This document shows positions 17,062-25,696 of a stretch of 38,174 nucleotides of DNA, one piece after another; position 1 is the first letter of the stretch, and each line of letters begins with the position of its first letter. Both the position numbers and the translations under genes were made by a program. The DNA lies in assembly GCA_015490995.1 (NCBI GenBank), contig WFWT01000084.1:1-38174 (forward strand), in the 5' to 3' direction. This DNA comes from Anaerolineae bacterium. Its GTDB lineage: Bacteria > Chloroflexota > Anaerolineae > JAADDB01. The notes beneath the pieces were generated by a model. That model saw only the letters and a list, made by a program, of their open reading frames with translations, made no database searches and was not told the origin of the DNA.

Positions 17062-17835
17062 TTATCTTAAGTTAGTGATTAGCATCTGAAGGCCGATAAC
17101 CGTCAACAGCCCCACAAGGGCCAGGCGAAGCCAGCTCACCCGCAGGTGAGGCATCAAGCGAACACCTATCATGGCCCCGGTGAAGATACCCAGAGCCGTG
17201 GGAATGACAATTTCCGGATACACATCTCCCCGGCCGTAATAAACAAAAACGCTCGCTGCCGCGGTGATGCCCGACATAAAGTTGCTGGTAGCGGTAGCTA
17301 TCCCAAGGGGTACCCCCATAATGGAGTACATAATGGGCACTTTGATAAAGCCCCCACCGACTCCCAGCAGCCCCGACGCGAGACCGGCAAAAAAACACAG
17401 GCCCATGCCCAAAGGCCAGTTCTGAATTTGATAACGACGGGCAAAGAGGGCCTCCGCATCTATACGCGTGTGCCGCCGGGCACGGTAGAGGGTGTACCCG
17501 GCGGTGATGAGAACGGCCACTCCAAAAATAATGCCCAATCCCCGAGGTGCGATAGAACCGGCGATCAATCCCCCGGTTATCGCCCCGGCGGTTGCGGTCA
17601 TCTCCAGCCGAAGGGCTAACGGGATATTGGCTCCTCGACCGGGGGGCATCATGGCGGCCACGCCGGCAGAGGTTGCAATCACGCCCACCAGGCTGGTGCC
17701 CACCGCGACGCGAATCGGGAGGTGAAACAGAATGGTGAGGAGAGGCACAAGGAAAATGCCCCCTCCTATTCCCAGCAGTGCACCCACAATTCCGGTGAGC
17801 ACCCCCAGGAAGAACAGCGCGATTATGAACGTCAC
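17062..17835 (-). CDS. TauE/SafE (TSUP) family exporter
   Basis: 257 residues with seven to eight membrane segments and the internal duplication of the family: 'GALLGIGGGIFLVPLL' in the first half and 'GLLGVGGGFIKVPIMY' in the second. TSUP proteins move sulfite, sulfoacetate, sulfolactate, thiosulfate or related anions across the cytoplasmic membrane. Directly downstream of a Soe-like sulfite dehydrogenase in a sulfur-oxidation operon, export of sulfite (or sulfate) is the likely role. GTG 17835 is the start, with GGAGAAGG upstream. The gene is 48 nt after the molybdopterin subunit gene and 14 nt before DUF1634. Confidence 0.88.
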   Translation of the reverse strand: MTFIIALFFLGVLTGIVGALLGIGGGIFLVPLLTILFHLPIRVAVGTSLVGVIATSAGVAAMMPPGRGANIPLALRLEMTATAGAITGGLIAGSIAPRGLGIIFGVAVLITAGYTLYRARRHTRIDAEALFARRYQIQNWPLGMGLCFFAGLASGLLGVGGGFIKVPIMYSIMGVPLGIATATSNFMSGITAAASVFVYYGRGDVYPEIVIPTALGIFTGAMIGVRLMPHLRVSWLRLALVGLLTVIGLQMLITNLR

Positions 17836-17883
17836 CGTGGTACCTTCTCCAAGCAGTGGGTTATGGGGAACATGCCCCGCATC

Positions 17884-20800
17884 TTACGAACTCCCCTCGC
17901 GCGATGGTAATTTATAAGCTTCTTTGGTCGGCTTTAGTGGCCGTTTGAGCCAGTAAGGCCGCCGCGTACCATCCGGGCTGTACCGGGAAGCTGGACGGGT
18001 CATGGCGAGCCATTGGCGGTACACGGCCATAGACTTGCGCGTGTCCACGAAAACGTCACCCGGACGATCATCCGGCTCCGCCTTGCGCACACTGAGGGCT
18101 TTCTGGTGCCAGCAATGCGCGCCACTGATGGGATCTGGATGAACCGCGTGGGTCAGGTTCTGGTGGGCTCCCACGTGACGCCACCATACCCGCTCGGTAT
18201 CCGGGTCACCACTCACGTAAGGTTGTACCTCCTCCACCACCCGCAGGCGATACTGTCCATCCCCCAACTCTTCTAGCCGCACGAGGGCGGAGGCAAAACG
18301 GTTCACACCATCCTCCTTGTGCAAACGCCAACGCCCAAAGTGATGACTCACTGCGATGATACCGGGTTTGATGCTCTCCGTCACCCACACGTAATCCACA
18401 AAGTATCCTATTTCCGTCTCTACCCGAACCAGGTCACCGGTACGTACGCCTATGCGAGCCGCGTCTTCAGGGTGTATCCATACCGGGTTTTTGTGCCCCA
18501 GCTCGAAGAGCCATTTCGCGTTGGCACTGCGGGTGTGAATGTGCTGCGGCAGCCGGAACGTGGGGAGGAGGAGCATTTCACCCTTTTCCCGGTCGATGTT
18601 TTCCGGGTGAACGTGGCTCTTCAATGGCCAGGGGATCACGTATTCCCGTTCCTTCCACCCCCAATCATACAAGGTAGCACTGAAAAATTCCAACTTGCGA
18701 CTGGGTGTGGTGAACCCCACTTTAGGCTCCCCATCAACCAAGATGCCAATAACGTTCCCTTCCGGATCCCGAATGCGCTGACGGTCATCCACAGTATACC
18801 CTTCGGGGAGAGGCTCATCGGCGGAGAGATTTTCAAGGCCGCTCGGCGGTCGTTCATGACCCAAGTAATTATCCCGTTTCACCTCGAACGCGCCGTACTT
18901 GCGCATGTACTCGATAGGTGTGAGCCCTTCTTTGGCTGCAGCTTCGGGCAAGCCTGGCACGCTGTTTTCAAAGATCCACCGGTAATACTCTTCCACCGTG
19001 ATGATCTCGCCGGGCCGGTATGGGCTTTCGAAATACTGACGAATGCCCAGGCGACCATCCGGGTCAATGCGTGCCGACAGTTCGATCCAGAACTCATTCT
19101 CTTCCCAGACCTCTCCCGGGTTCGCCTCATAGGTGTAACGCACTTTCTTGCCGGCCCGTTCCATGGCTACACGCCGCACCGGTTGCCGAAAGGCAATCCA
19201 CTGGCCCGCGTGGGTTTCTTGGCTCATAAGATCGTGGCGTTCTCCCGCGTGCCCCATGGGCAGCACATAATCCGCAAACCACGCCGTTTCGTTCCAGGTT
19301 GGGGTCAGGGCAACGTGGCATTTGATCTTTTCTTCGTCCAGCAACACTTTCAACCACATAAACCCATCAGGGTTAATCCAGAGGGGATTGTACACCCGCG
19401 TGAAGTAGACATCGATGGTACCCCGACCCTCTGCCAGGAAGTGCGGCAGGAGGAAGCTCATTTCATAGTGGGCAAAGGGCCATTCATCAGGTAGGTGCAA
19501 TTCGTTCCACACCTGCACAGGTGGCGGGACTTTAAAAGGTTTGGGGACGAACTTGGCCCAGTTGTGAAGCAGTGTTCCCCCACGCTTACCCACACTACCG
19601 GTAAGCACGTTGAGGAAGAACAGAGCACGCGCGGCCTGCCATCCACCCAAGTTCCCCATGGTCGCGCTGCGCCACGTGTGGGTGGCAAGACGTCCATCAC
19701 ATTCCGCAATGTACGCTGCGGCCTTCTCCAACCGATCCAGAGGCACATCCGCTTCGCGCGCAGCCCGTTCCAGGGTAAACTCCCGGTACAACGCTTTTAA
19801 CACCCGGTCAAACAAGGGAAAGTGCTCCGCCGTTAAGGTCGGTGGCAAGGCCGCAATCTCGGCTAAGAGGGCCGGATCGTCGACGCTGAGCTTCCCCTCA
19901 CGAATGGCCCACAGGGTCTCCTCCCAGTTAACCCAACGCCGCACGAAGGTCTTATCGTACAAGTCGTTCTGGATAAGGTAGTTCGCCAAGGCAAGGAGTA
20001 CCGTAGTCTCACTGCCGGGCCAGGTGGGCAGCCAGATGTCGGCCATGCTGGCCGTGTTGCTGAGCCGAGGATCGAGGACAATTAATCGGGCGCCTTCCAT
20101 CTTGCCCTCGATGATACGCTGGGCATGAGGGTTAAAGTAATGGCCCGATTCAAGGTGCGCCGACATCAACAGGATAACCCGAGCATGGGCGTGGTCCGGA
20201 CTGGGCCGATCGGCCCCGCTCCAAAGAGCATAACCGGTGCGTGCCGCGGCAGAGCAGATGTTCGTATGACTGTTGTGGCCGTCCACTCCCCACGCCTGCA
20301 ACACCCGGTTGGTGTATCCATCCTCGCCCGGTCGCCCAACGTGGTAAACCACCCCATCCTTGCGACGGGCCAGGCTTTCACGAATTTTGGCTGCGATTTC
20401 GTCCAGAGCTTGCTCCCAACTAATGCGTTGCCACTTCCCTTCCCCACGCTTACCGACCCGCTTTAGGGGGTACAAGATACGTTCGGGATCGTAAATTTGG
20501 TTGAGCGTGGCCGGACCTTTAGCGCAGTTTCGCCCTCGGCTCCCGGGATGGACCGGATTGCCCTCAAACTTGCGAATCTCAAACGTTTCCTTATCCACGT
20601 AAGCCAGCAGACCACAGGCACTCTCACAGTTGAAGCATACCGTAGGCACCAGGGTATAGCGGTGGGCTACCCGTCGAGGCCAAAGTTTACCATCCCATTC
20701 CACCCAATCGTCCCAGTATTCAGGTGGAGGGTATTGACTCATGCGTCCATCGGGATGGACGACTGTTGTCATGCGAACAGGTTCTCTGTCGGTCCGGTGA

Positions 20801-20898
20801 AACCGGTCCGACAAACTGTACTCCATCTCCACCGCGGCGCTGCCAGGGCGCAACATCTCACGTAGCCAATCGGTTAATCGACGTGTCTTGGGCGTCAT
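17884..20898 (-). CDS. soeA: Cytoplasmic molybdopterin oxidoreductase large subunit, SoeA-like
   Basis: 1004 residues, DMSO-reductase superfamily. An N-terminal [4Fe-4S] motif has Cys88, Cys91, Cys95 and Cys125 (CFNCESAC ... NCAKG). 'SHTNICSAAARTGY' supplies a likely Mo-ligand cysteine near residue 215, placing it in the Psr/Phs/Ttr/Soe branch. The C-terminal molydopterin-dinucleotide-binding domain is visible ('LLLPTFRLPQHIHTRSANAKWL', 'IHPEDAARIGVRTGDLVRVETEIG'). There is no Tat signal: the N-terminus is soluble and charged, so the enzyme faces the cytoplasm. That favours SoeA (sulfite + menaquinone/quinone -> sulfate) over periplasmic polysulfide or thiosulfate reductases. The fused Fe-S/NrfD gene precedes it by 76 nt. 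ATG 20898 has GAGGAGACGCAGGG upstream. Assignment to sulfite is by operon context. Confidence 0.82.
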   Translation of the reverse strand: MTPKTRRLTDWLREMLRPGSAAVEMEYSLSDRFHRTDREPVRMTTVVHPDGRMSQYPPPEYWDDWVEWDGKLWPRRVAHRYTLVPTVCFNCESACGLLAYVDKETFEIRKFEGNPVHPGSRGRNCAKGPATLNQIYDPERILYPLKRVGKRGEGKWQRISWEQALDEIAAKIRESLARRKDGVVYHVGRPGEDGYTNRVLQAWGVDGHNSHTNICSAAARTGYALWSGADRPSPDHAHARVILLMSAHLESGHYFNPHAQRIIEGKMEGARLIVLDPRLSNTASMADIWLPTWPGSETTVLLALANYLIQNDLYDKTFVRRWVNWEETLWAIREGKLSVDDPALLAEIAALPPTLTAEHFPLFDRVLKALYREFTLERAAREADVPLDRLEKAAAYIAECDGRLATHTWRSATMGNLGGWQAARALFFLNVLTGSVGKRGGTLLHNWAKFVPKPFKVPPPVQVWNELHLPDEWPFAHYEMSFLLPHFLAEGRGTIDVYFTRVYNPLWINPDGFMWLKVLLDEEKIKCHVALTPTWNETAWFADYVLPMGHAGERHDLMSQETHAGQWIAFRQPVRRVAMERAGKKVRYTYEANPGEVWEENEFWIELSARIDPDGRLGIRQYFESPYRPGEIITVEEYYRWIFENSVPGLPEAAAKEGLTPIEYMRKYGAFEVKRDNYLGHERPPSGLENLSADEPLPEGYTVDDRQRIRDPEGNVIGILVDGEPKVGFTTPSRKLEFFSATLYDWGWKEREYVIPWPLKSHVHPENIDREKGEMLLLPTFRLPQHIHTRSANAKWLFELGHKNPVWIHPEDAARIGVRTGDLVRVETEIGYFVDYVWVTESIKPGIIAVSHHFGRWRLHKEDGVNRFASALVRLEELGDGQYRLRVVEEVQPYVSGDPDTERVWWRHVGAHQNLTHAVHPDPISGAHCWHQKALSVRKAEPDDRPGDVFVDTRKSMAVYRQWLAMTRPASRYSPDGTRRPYWLKRPLKPTKEAYKLPSREGSS

Positions 20899-20974
20899 CC
20901 CTGCGTCTCCTCGTGTGCACTACCTTATTCGATTCCCAGGTTCAGCTTACCGTGCCAATGACGTTCTGCTCGAT

Positions 20975-22645
20975 TTACGAATTCGGTATGCGCTGGGGAG
21001 CCATCACGAACGCGTACTCAAAGAGGTATAACCCCCCCAGGGCGGCAATGCCGGCCAAGACCAGCAACAGCGGGTGTCCCAACATCAGGAACGCCAAAGG
21101 CAGAAGGTGGCCAAGGACAATGGCCCCGCCCCAGAAGTGGTGTTTAAACGCCCCGTGGCGGATGTCATGCGCGGCCTGTGCGGCCACCTCTGTGGCGTGA
21201 GGCATGGCCACTTCGCCCAGGAAAATGATGAGCAAGTCCACCACCAGAGCAACACCAAAGGTCCAGCGGGCAAGGGTAGTGACCTCAGCTCCCCAATCGA
21301 TGACCGGAGCTAACACCAGATAAGCTGCACTGCCGGCCAGGAAAGCCTGCACGATCAGGTGAACCGGAAGCACGTTGTTTTGCCACAGGTCTCGGCCTTC
21401 TGCTTGTCCGAACAGAAAAGCGGTATACACGGCCGCGCCCAGAGCAAGGAGCCCACCGATGACCACCGCAGGGGTTCGCACACTCGCGGCCCATGTGTCC
21501 GGCAACCAGCCTAGGAAGGCTCCGGTTTCCAGCACCCACCACAGACCAATGACCGCGCTAAAACCGAGCAGCAGAAACGCGCCTCGCGCGAGCCAGCTGT
21601 GCCACTGTGGCCGCAAGACAATGTACAGAAAACGCTCAGGCCGTTCCAGGTCCACAATCAGGAAAACCGTAGTGAGACCGATGAAAAGCAACGTAAGTAT
21701 CCCAACCGCCACTGCCGTCAGGGAAGAAAAGGGAAATAACCCCAACCCTAACCCCAGGGCAAAGAGCATAAACGCGCCCGAGCTAATGCCCTTGGTCACC
21801 AGGTAAGCAGGTACCGGCCAATGCCAGGGGATGGCGTGGGTGACGTTGTAGGCCACCTGAACCATGTTCTCGGCCATACGGCCCCGCCCCACGTAAATCG
21901 GTCCCGGGGTCGGATGCCCCTGTGTGTCGGGGGGACGGATAGGAGTGCCCGCGAAGGCCGTTGTGGAGAGGGTCTCACGCGCCAGCTCGCCGTTTCCGGC
22001 GTTTTGGGGAGGCGGAGCCGCGGACATGTCTTCCGAGGACGGCACATCGGCAAACGCCCACGTAGGCGGTGGGGCAGACATCACCGTGGGGTGCAGGGCA
22101 GCATCGTTCCCCTCAATGTAAAAGAGCTTGGGCGCGGTGCCCTGTTCCGGCTTGCGCACCACCACCTGGGTTGTGGCCAAGATACGACTGACCTCACTGT
22201 TGGGGTCGTCCAGGTCACCGGCGATGATGGCGTGTTCCGGACACACAATAACGCAGGCCGGCTCTAAGCCCATGTCCACTCGATGCGCACAGAAGTGACA
22301 CTTGGCAGCCGTGTGCGTCTCCGGGTCGATGTAAATTGCGTCGTAGGGACACGCTTGCATACAGGCCTTGCACCCGATGCAAATGGCCGGGTCAAACTCC
22401 ACAATGCCATCCGTTCGCTGGTACATCGCCGTTACAGGACAGATGCGCACACAAGGGGGATTGGCACAGTGATTACACCGGGTGACTTGAAAATACCGCC
22501 GCACGTGAGGATAGCGTCCCACCTCAACGTATTTGACCCACGTGCGAAATACGCCTAAGGGTACCTGATTCTCGCTTTTACAAGCCGTGGTGCACGCGTG
22601 GCACCCGATACACTTGCGATTATCAATGATGAACGCGTAGTTCAT
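20975..22645 (-). CDS. Fused four-cluster ferredoxin subunit and NrfD-like membrane subunit (SoeB-SoeC-like)
   Basis: 556 residues. The N-terminal 190 residues carry 16 cysteines in four groups (12/15/18/22, 57/60/65/69, 89/92/95/99, 116/119/131/135), i.e. four [4Fe-4S] clusters as in DmsB/PsrB/SoeB. A proline-rich linker (about 190-255) leads to an NrfD/PsrC-like domain with about eight membrane segments, beginning 'WHWPVPAYLVTKGISSGAFM', typical of quinone-binding NrfD proteins. In known SoeABC these are separate SoeB and SoeC chains; here one chain would wire the molybdenum subunit directly to the quinone pool. The Fe-S domain has no signal peptide, so it is cytoplasmic. ATG 22645 has GAGGAGG upstream. 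No frameshift or stop separates the halves. Confidence 0.88.
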   Translation of the reverse strand: MNYAFIIDNRKCIGCHACTTACKSENQVPLGVFRTWVKYVEVGRYPHVRRYFQVTRCNHCANPPCVRICPVTAMYQRTDGIVEFDPAICIGCKACMQACPYDAIYIDPETHTAAKCHFCAHRVDMGLEPACVIVCPEHAIIAGDLDDPNSEVSRILATTQVVVRKPEQGTAPKLFYIEGNDAALHPTVMSAPPPTWAFADVPSSEDMSAAPPPQNAGNGELARETLSTTAFAGTPIRPPDTQGHPTPGPIYVGRGRMAENMVQVAYNVTHAIPWHWPVPAYLVTKGISSGAFMLFALGLGLGLFPFSSLTAVAVGILTLLFIGLTTVFLIVDLERPERFLYIVLRPQWHSWLARGAFLLLGFSAVIGLWWVLETGAFLGWLPDTWAASVRTPAVVIGGLLALGAAVYTAFLFGQAEGRDLWQNNVLPVHLIVQAFLAGSAAYLVLAPVIDWGAEVTTLARWTFGVALVVDLLIIFLGEVAMPHATEVAAQAAHDIRHGAFKHHFWGGAIVLGHLLPLAFLMLGHPLLLVLAGIAALGGLYLFEYAFVMAPQRIPNS

Positions 22646-22701
22646 CCTGCTATATCCTCCTCACCACGTCGCTGTAGGCAGTTCATTCACATTCACAGCA
22701 G

Positions 22702-23781
22702 TTACTGGCTGTGAGACGAAGTAGCCATCACGATAGCCGTGACAAAGTCTTCCGCGGTCACCCCAGGCGACTGCACATTCATGCTCCGGTACACATCTCT
22801 TAAACGGGTGAGCAACGCTTCTTGAGTAGCCCGTAAACCGCGCACCGCTTGTTCCATAGCTGCTACCGCGAACGCGGGCAGAACCGTGAAATCGCCCGAG
22901 ATGCTGATGTCATCAATGTGTCCCTCCCGCAGACGGGCGACAACACGTATCAAGCCACCGGGTACTTTGTGAGCCGCTTCTACCACGTACACATCCTCGT
23001 GTATTTTGACGACTGGGGGCCGTAGGCGTCCCTTTTGGAAAAGCCACTCCTCCGAGGTAAACCGGTCGTCCAACTCACGCGCCATCGCCTCCTCGGCTTC
23101 CGTCCATTCCCCGGGCACCACCCGTACCCCCAAGGCTTCCTCGCAATGCCGGATGTAAAGAGCTTTGACTTCCTCCCGGTCAGGAACGTATCCTAGCTGT
23201 TCCTCCATGGTGGTCATGTACTGCTCTAGACTCTGATAAATCTTATCCCGCATCTTCTCGGAAGGAACTTTCAGCACTTGCGCCATCGTGCGCTTATCAA
23301 AGGTGAACATCAGACTTCCCACGACAACTTCCGCCATCCCAATCTGGGCAGCCCCGGTGCCACCGATCTTTTTCCCTCGGACATGAATGTCGTTAATGGG
23401 ACGATGGTACGCGTCAATACCTAAGGCACGATACGTTGCCACCAAGGGGCGGATGTACAGGGCAAAACGCTCTTCCAAAGAAGCCGGTAGCCGGTCCCGG
23501 TGGAAGATCCACTGCGTGAACACTTGACCGTTGTCCAAGTACACCGCGCCTCCCCCGACTTCCCGACGATACACGGGCAGGTTATGCTCGCGACAGTATG
23601 CGAGATCCACCTCTCGCTCCAGGTCTTGGTGGTAACCGATACACACATAAGGCGCGCTGGGGGAAACTAGAAGAATGGTATCCGGCGTGTCCGGTGTCAT
23701 AGCGTACGCCACCGCGTGAAACACCGTCTGGGATCGCAATGGGGAAACCTCGCCCAGGTCCAGCAACCGTACGGTCTTCAT
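22702..23781 (-). CDS. lplA: Lipoate-protein ligase A-like protein
   Basis: 359 residues. The catalytic domain contains 'YRREVGGGAVYLDNGQVFTQW', the R-R-x-x-G-G-G-x-V-Y motif (about 72-81), and 'VRGKKIGGTGAAQIG' with the lipoyl-AMP lysine near 138. An additional C-terminal domain (about 250-359) begins around 'LFQKGRLRPPVVKIHEDVYVV', like the accessory domain of bipartite LplA enzymes, and ends with a helical segment. The enzyme attaches lipoate or octanoate to carrier proteins. Immediately downstream of two genes for GcvH-like lipoyl carrier proteins in an sHdr operon, it is probably the dedicated ligase for these. No LipS1/LipS2 radical-SAM sulfur insertase is present in this window. ATG 23781 has GGGAGGCGGGC upstream. 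Confidence 0.88.
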   Translation of the reverse strand: MKTVRLLDLGEVSPLRSQTVFHAVAYAMTPDTPDTILLVSPSAPYVCIGYHQDLEREVDLAYCREHNLPVYRREVGGGAVYLDNGQVFTQWIFHRDRLPASLEERFALYIRPLVATYRALGIDAYHRPINDIHVRGKKIGGTGAAQIGMAEVVVGSLMFTFDKRTMAQVLKVPSEKMRDKIYQSLEQYMTTMEEQLGYVPDREEVKALYIRHCEEALGVRVVPGEWTEAEEAMARELDDRFTSEEWLFQKGRLRPPVVKIHEDVYVVEAAHKVPGGLIRVVARLREGHIDDISISGDFTVLPAFAVAAMEQAVRGLRATQEALLTRLRDVYRSMNVQSPGVTAEDFVTAIVMATSSHSQ

Positions 23782-23824
23782 TTGCCCGCCTCCCTGTCCG
23801 GAGTGTGCTCCCTACACAAGCACG

Positions 23825-24274
23825 TCATTCCACGCACCGAAAACAACGGATATTGTTGGCCTCAATGCGAGCCATGTACCGCTGCACCGCCTCCTCACCC
23901 GTCACCAAGTGATCCCGTTCACTTTCCAGCTGTAGGGGACGAACCCGCACCAACCATCCCTCCCCGTAGGGATCTTTGTTGGCTAACAGGATGTCACGGG
24001 TGAAAGCGGCCTCGTTGGTTTCCACAATCTCGCAGGTAAAGGGCGCGGGGAAGGGTCCGACCCACTTACCACTTTCAATAGTCGCCAGTGCTCGGCCCTG
24101 ACGAACCACCTTCCCCGGCCGTTTGAAGCGGACGGCCACCAGTTTGCCACACCGCGTCTGGGCCGGATCGGTCATCCCCAGCACCGCGGTGCCGTCCTCC
24201 TCGAACCGAATCCAGACATCTCGCTCTACGTCATAGTACAGGTGCTCTGGGATATCACAACCGTAGTAAATCAT
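23825..24274 (-). CDS. lbpA: Lipoate-binding GcvH-like protein (LbpA type), copy 1
   Basis: 149 residues with the GcvH beta-barrel pattern. The lipoyl lysine is Lys70 in 'TIESGKWVGPFPAP'. The barrel ends with 'ANKDPYGEGWLVRVRP', the conserved D-P-Y-G-x-G-W. Real glycine-cleavage H proteins have E-S-V-K-A; the ESGKWVG context and the absence of gcvPT genes favour a sulfur-oxidation LbpA. It also has Cys6 in 'YYGCDIPEHLYY' and a C-terminal 'CFRC' pair (144, 147), not part of GcvH. The lipoyl arm would carry sulfur intermediates for the sHdr complex. It is next to the second copy (54-nt gap) and 43 nt before lplA. Confidence 0.9.
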   Translation of the reverse strand: MIYYGCDIPEHLYYDVERDVWIRFEEDGTAVLGMTDPAQTRCGKLVAVRFKRPGKVVRQGRALATIESGKWVGPFPAPFTCEIVETNEAAFTRDILLANKDPYGEGWLVRVRPLQLESERDHLVTGEEAVQRYMARIEANNIRCFRCVE

Positions 24275-24328
24275 GGCACCGCCTGTTCTCCATCGGTGTG
24301 GAGGCCCGTCCTTCCTCGCACCCCGGGT

Positions 24329-24769
24329 TCATTCTTCACATCCGATGCCTTCCTGGGACAGGAATTGCGCATATCGTTCGACCCCTTCCGGGCCGGTGAC
24401 CATTTGTGCTTTCTCGGCCTCCCAGTTGTCCGGTCGAATGCGGGCAAACCAGCCTTTACCGTAAGGGTCATCATTAATCAACTTGGGGTTGGCCACCGCC
24501 TCCTCGTTGACGGCCACAATTTCACCGGTGACGGGTGACGTCACCGGCCCCACCCACTTACCGCTTTCCAACGTCCCCAAACTGCGTCCCCGCTTAACTT
24601 TCTTACCTACACCTTTGGGCATCGCGTTGATAATACCCCTCGCCATGTTCTGTGCCACGTCTGTGATGCCCACCGTAACAGTACCATCCTCCTCCGGCCG
24701 GGCCCACACGTGTTTCTCCGGCCAGTAATACAGGTTCTCCGGGATGTTGCACCCTCGAATGTGTGCCAT
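24329..24769 (-). CDS. lbpA: Lipoate-binding GcvH-like protein (LbpA type), copy 2
   Basis: 146 residues. Lys71 in 'TLESGKWVGPVTSPV' is the predicted lipoylation site, and 'INDDPYGKGWFARIRP' closes the barrel. Like the adjacent copy it has an N-terminal cysteine, Cys7 in 'IRGCNIPENLYYWPEKHVWAR', and a C-terminal cysteine (Cys144, 'GIGCEE'). The sequence is clearly diverged from copy 1, so the pair is not a recent duplication. ATG 24769 is preceded by AGGAGGTCATA, one of the best ribosome sites in the operon, hinting at high expression. Role as for other LbpA proteins: sulfur-carrier substrate protein of sHdr. Confidence 0.9.
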   Translation of the reverse strand: MAHIRGCNIPENLYYWPEKHVWARPEEDGTVTVGITDVAQNMARGIINAMPKGVGKKVKRGRSLGTLESGKWVGPVTSPVTGEIVAVNEEAVANPKLINDDPYGKGWFARIRPDNWEAEKAQMVTGPEGVERYAQFLSQEGIGCEE

Positions 24770-24834
24770 TATGACCTCCTGGAATCGTGCAGTGGGTGAG
24801 TGTGTTCGGTGATACCCATTACGCCCACCGGGTC

Positions 24835-25155
24835 TCAGGCACCGGTAGGACGACCCCCTCCGTGACCTATACCGTGTTCTCCCTGCAAGTGGTACAGGAG
24901 CAGATCAAACACCACCATGTAAATTTGCTCTTTGAACTCTTCAAGAAAGGCGGGGTTATCGCGGGCGCGTGGGATGATCTGGTCATGGCTGGCACCACAA
25001 ATGGGGCACGTCACCACACAATAGGTATAACCGAACTTCTCATTGACCCGCCAACCCAACTGATCTCCGTGTTCTTGGACCAGGTGCCTGTGAACGTCCA
25101 TACGTGTTCCGGTAAAGTCACAGTATGGACAAGGAAACTGCCCTGTGGCCGTCAC
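24835..25155 (-). CDS. Small double zinc-finger-like protein, unknown function
   Basis: 106 residues from GTG 25155, whose codon overlaps the stop of the preceding gene (GTGA). Two treble-clef or C2H2-like units are visible: 'PCPYCDFTGTRMDVHRHLVQEHGD' region with C-x2-C and His-rich helix near residues 9-30, and 'TCPICGASHD' (about 50-58) followed much later by 'HLQGEHGIGH'. The C-terminal helical segment 'FKEQIYMVVFDLLLYHLQGEH' separates them. No close family is recognised. It could bind zinc or iron and act as a small adaptor or regulator. Translational coupling to the preceding unknown gene and location between the membrane Fe-S protein and LbpA genes suggest a role tied to the sHdr system. 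Confidence 0.7.
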   Translation of the reverse strand: MTATGQFPCPYCDFTGTRMDVHRHLVQEHGDQLGWRVNEKFGYTYCVVTCPICGASHDQIIPRARDNPAFLEEFKEQIYMVVFDLLLYHLQGEHGIGHGGGRPTGA

Positions 25156-25688
25156 GTTGTCTTCCCCTCAGCCTCAGCACACCAATGATGTAACCTCTGG
25201 GCAGTGCCTTGGGCAACGGCTTCGATCCAGGTCACAATCCCTTCACCCAGAGGTGTAATGCGCACATCATCACTTTCCAGTTCCTGTACCGCTAACCCAG
25301 CCTGCATTAAGGTGTTCACCCGATCGTGGGTAGGCACCCGATACGCGTCGATTTCCGCCATCAGGGCACGCAGGGCAACGGTGTTTTCCTGCTTTAGGCG
25401 CCGCAACAACCGGAAGTTGACCGGATCACTGGCCACCTGCAAGGCCCTCAGGGTCATGTGCAGCGCCATATCCGCGAGCTCATCTTCACGCTCCACCAGT
25501 GTCTCAAACCAACCGTTGAAATCTTGTACCGTCTCCAGCCGATCATGTCGGTACAAGGCCAGTACCAAGGATTTGATCCGGGTGAAAAGGCCTTCCACAA
25601 TGGCCGTGTTATGCTCCTCGTGAAATGTCATCGTCGTGTTTGTGGGTTTTCTCACTTGATGTGTCGTCCACTCCATCACTGCGACCAT
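25152..25688 (-). CDS. Hypothetical helical protein in the sulfur operon
   Basis: Up to 178 residues; ATG 25688, ATG 25676 and a downstream ATG (residue 20, 'MTFHEEHNTAIVEG') are possible starts and none has a clear ribosome site. The protein is mostly helical and charged, soluble, without cysteine clusters (one Cys near the C-terminus). The last third, 'HDRVNTLMQAGLAVQELESDDVRITPLGEGIVTWIEAVA', here cited in parts, 'LMQAGLAVQELE' and 'RITPLGEGIVTW', looks like the recognition-helix and wing of a winged-helix domain, so a DNA-binding or protein-interaction role is possible. I do not recognise the family. It begins 9 nt after the stop of the membrane Fe-S protein gene and is coupled to the zinc-finger gene by a 4-nt overlap. 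Confidence 0.75.
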   Translation of the reverse strand: MVAVMEWTTHQVRKPTNTTMTFHEEHNTAIVEGLFTRIKSLVLALYRHDRLETVQDFNGWFETLVEREDELADMALHMTLRALQVASDPVNFRLLRRLKQENTVALRALMAEIDAYRVPTHDRVNTLMQAGLAVQELESDDVRITPLGEGIVTWIEAVAQGTAQRLHHWCAEAEGKTT

Positions 25689-25696
25689 CGTGTCCG

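Noticed and set aside
18319-19494. 391-residue rightward open frame opposite the SoeA-like gene
   Set aside because: It is antisense to a strongly supported molybdopterin subunit, has no family motif, and its composition is that of a complementary-strand shadow in GC-rich DNA.
23825-24769. Reading the two GcvH-like genes as part of a glycine cleavage system
   Set aside because: No gcvT or gcvP genes, atypical lipoyl-lysine context and extra cysteines, with lplA and hdr genes next to them.
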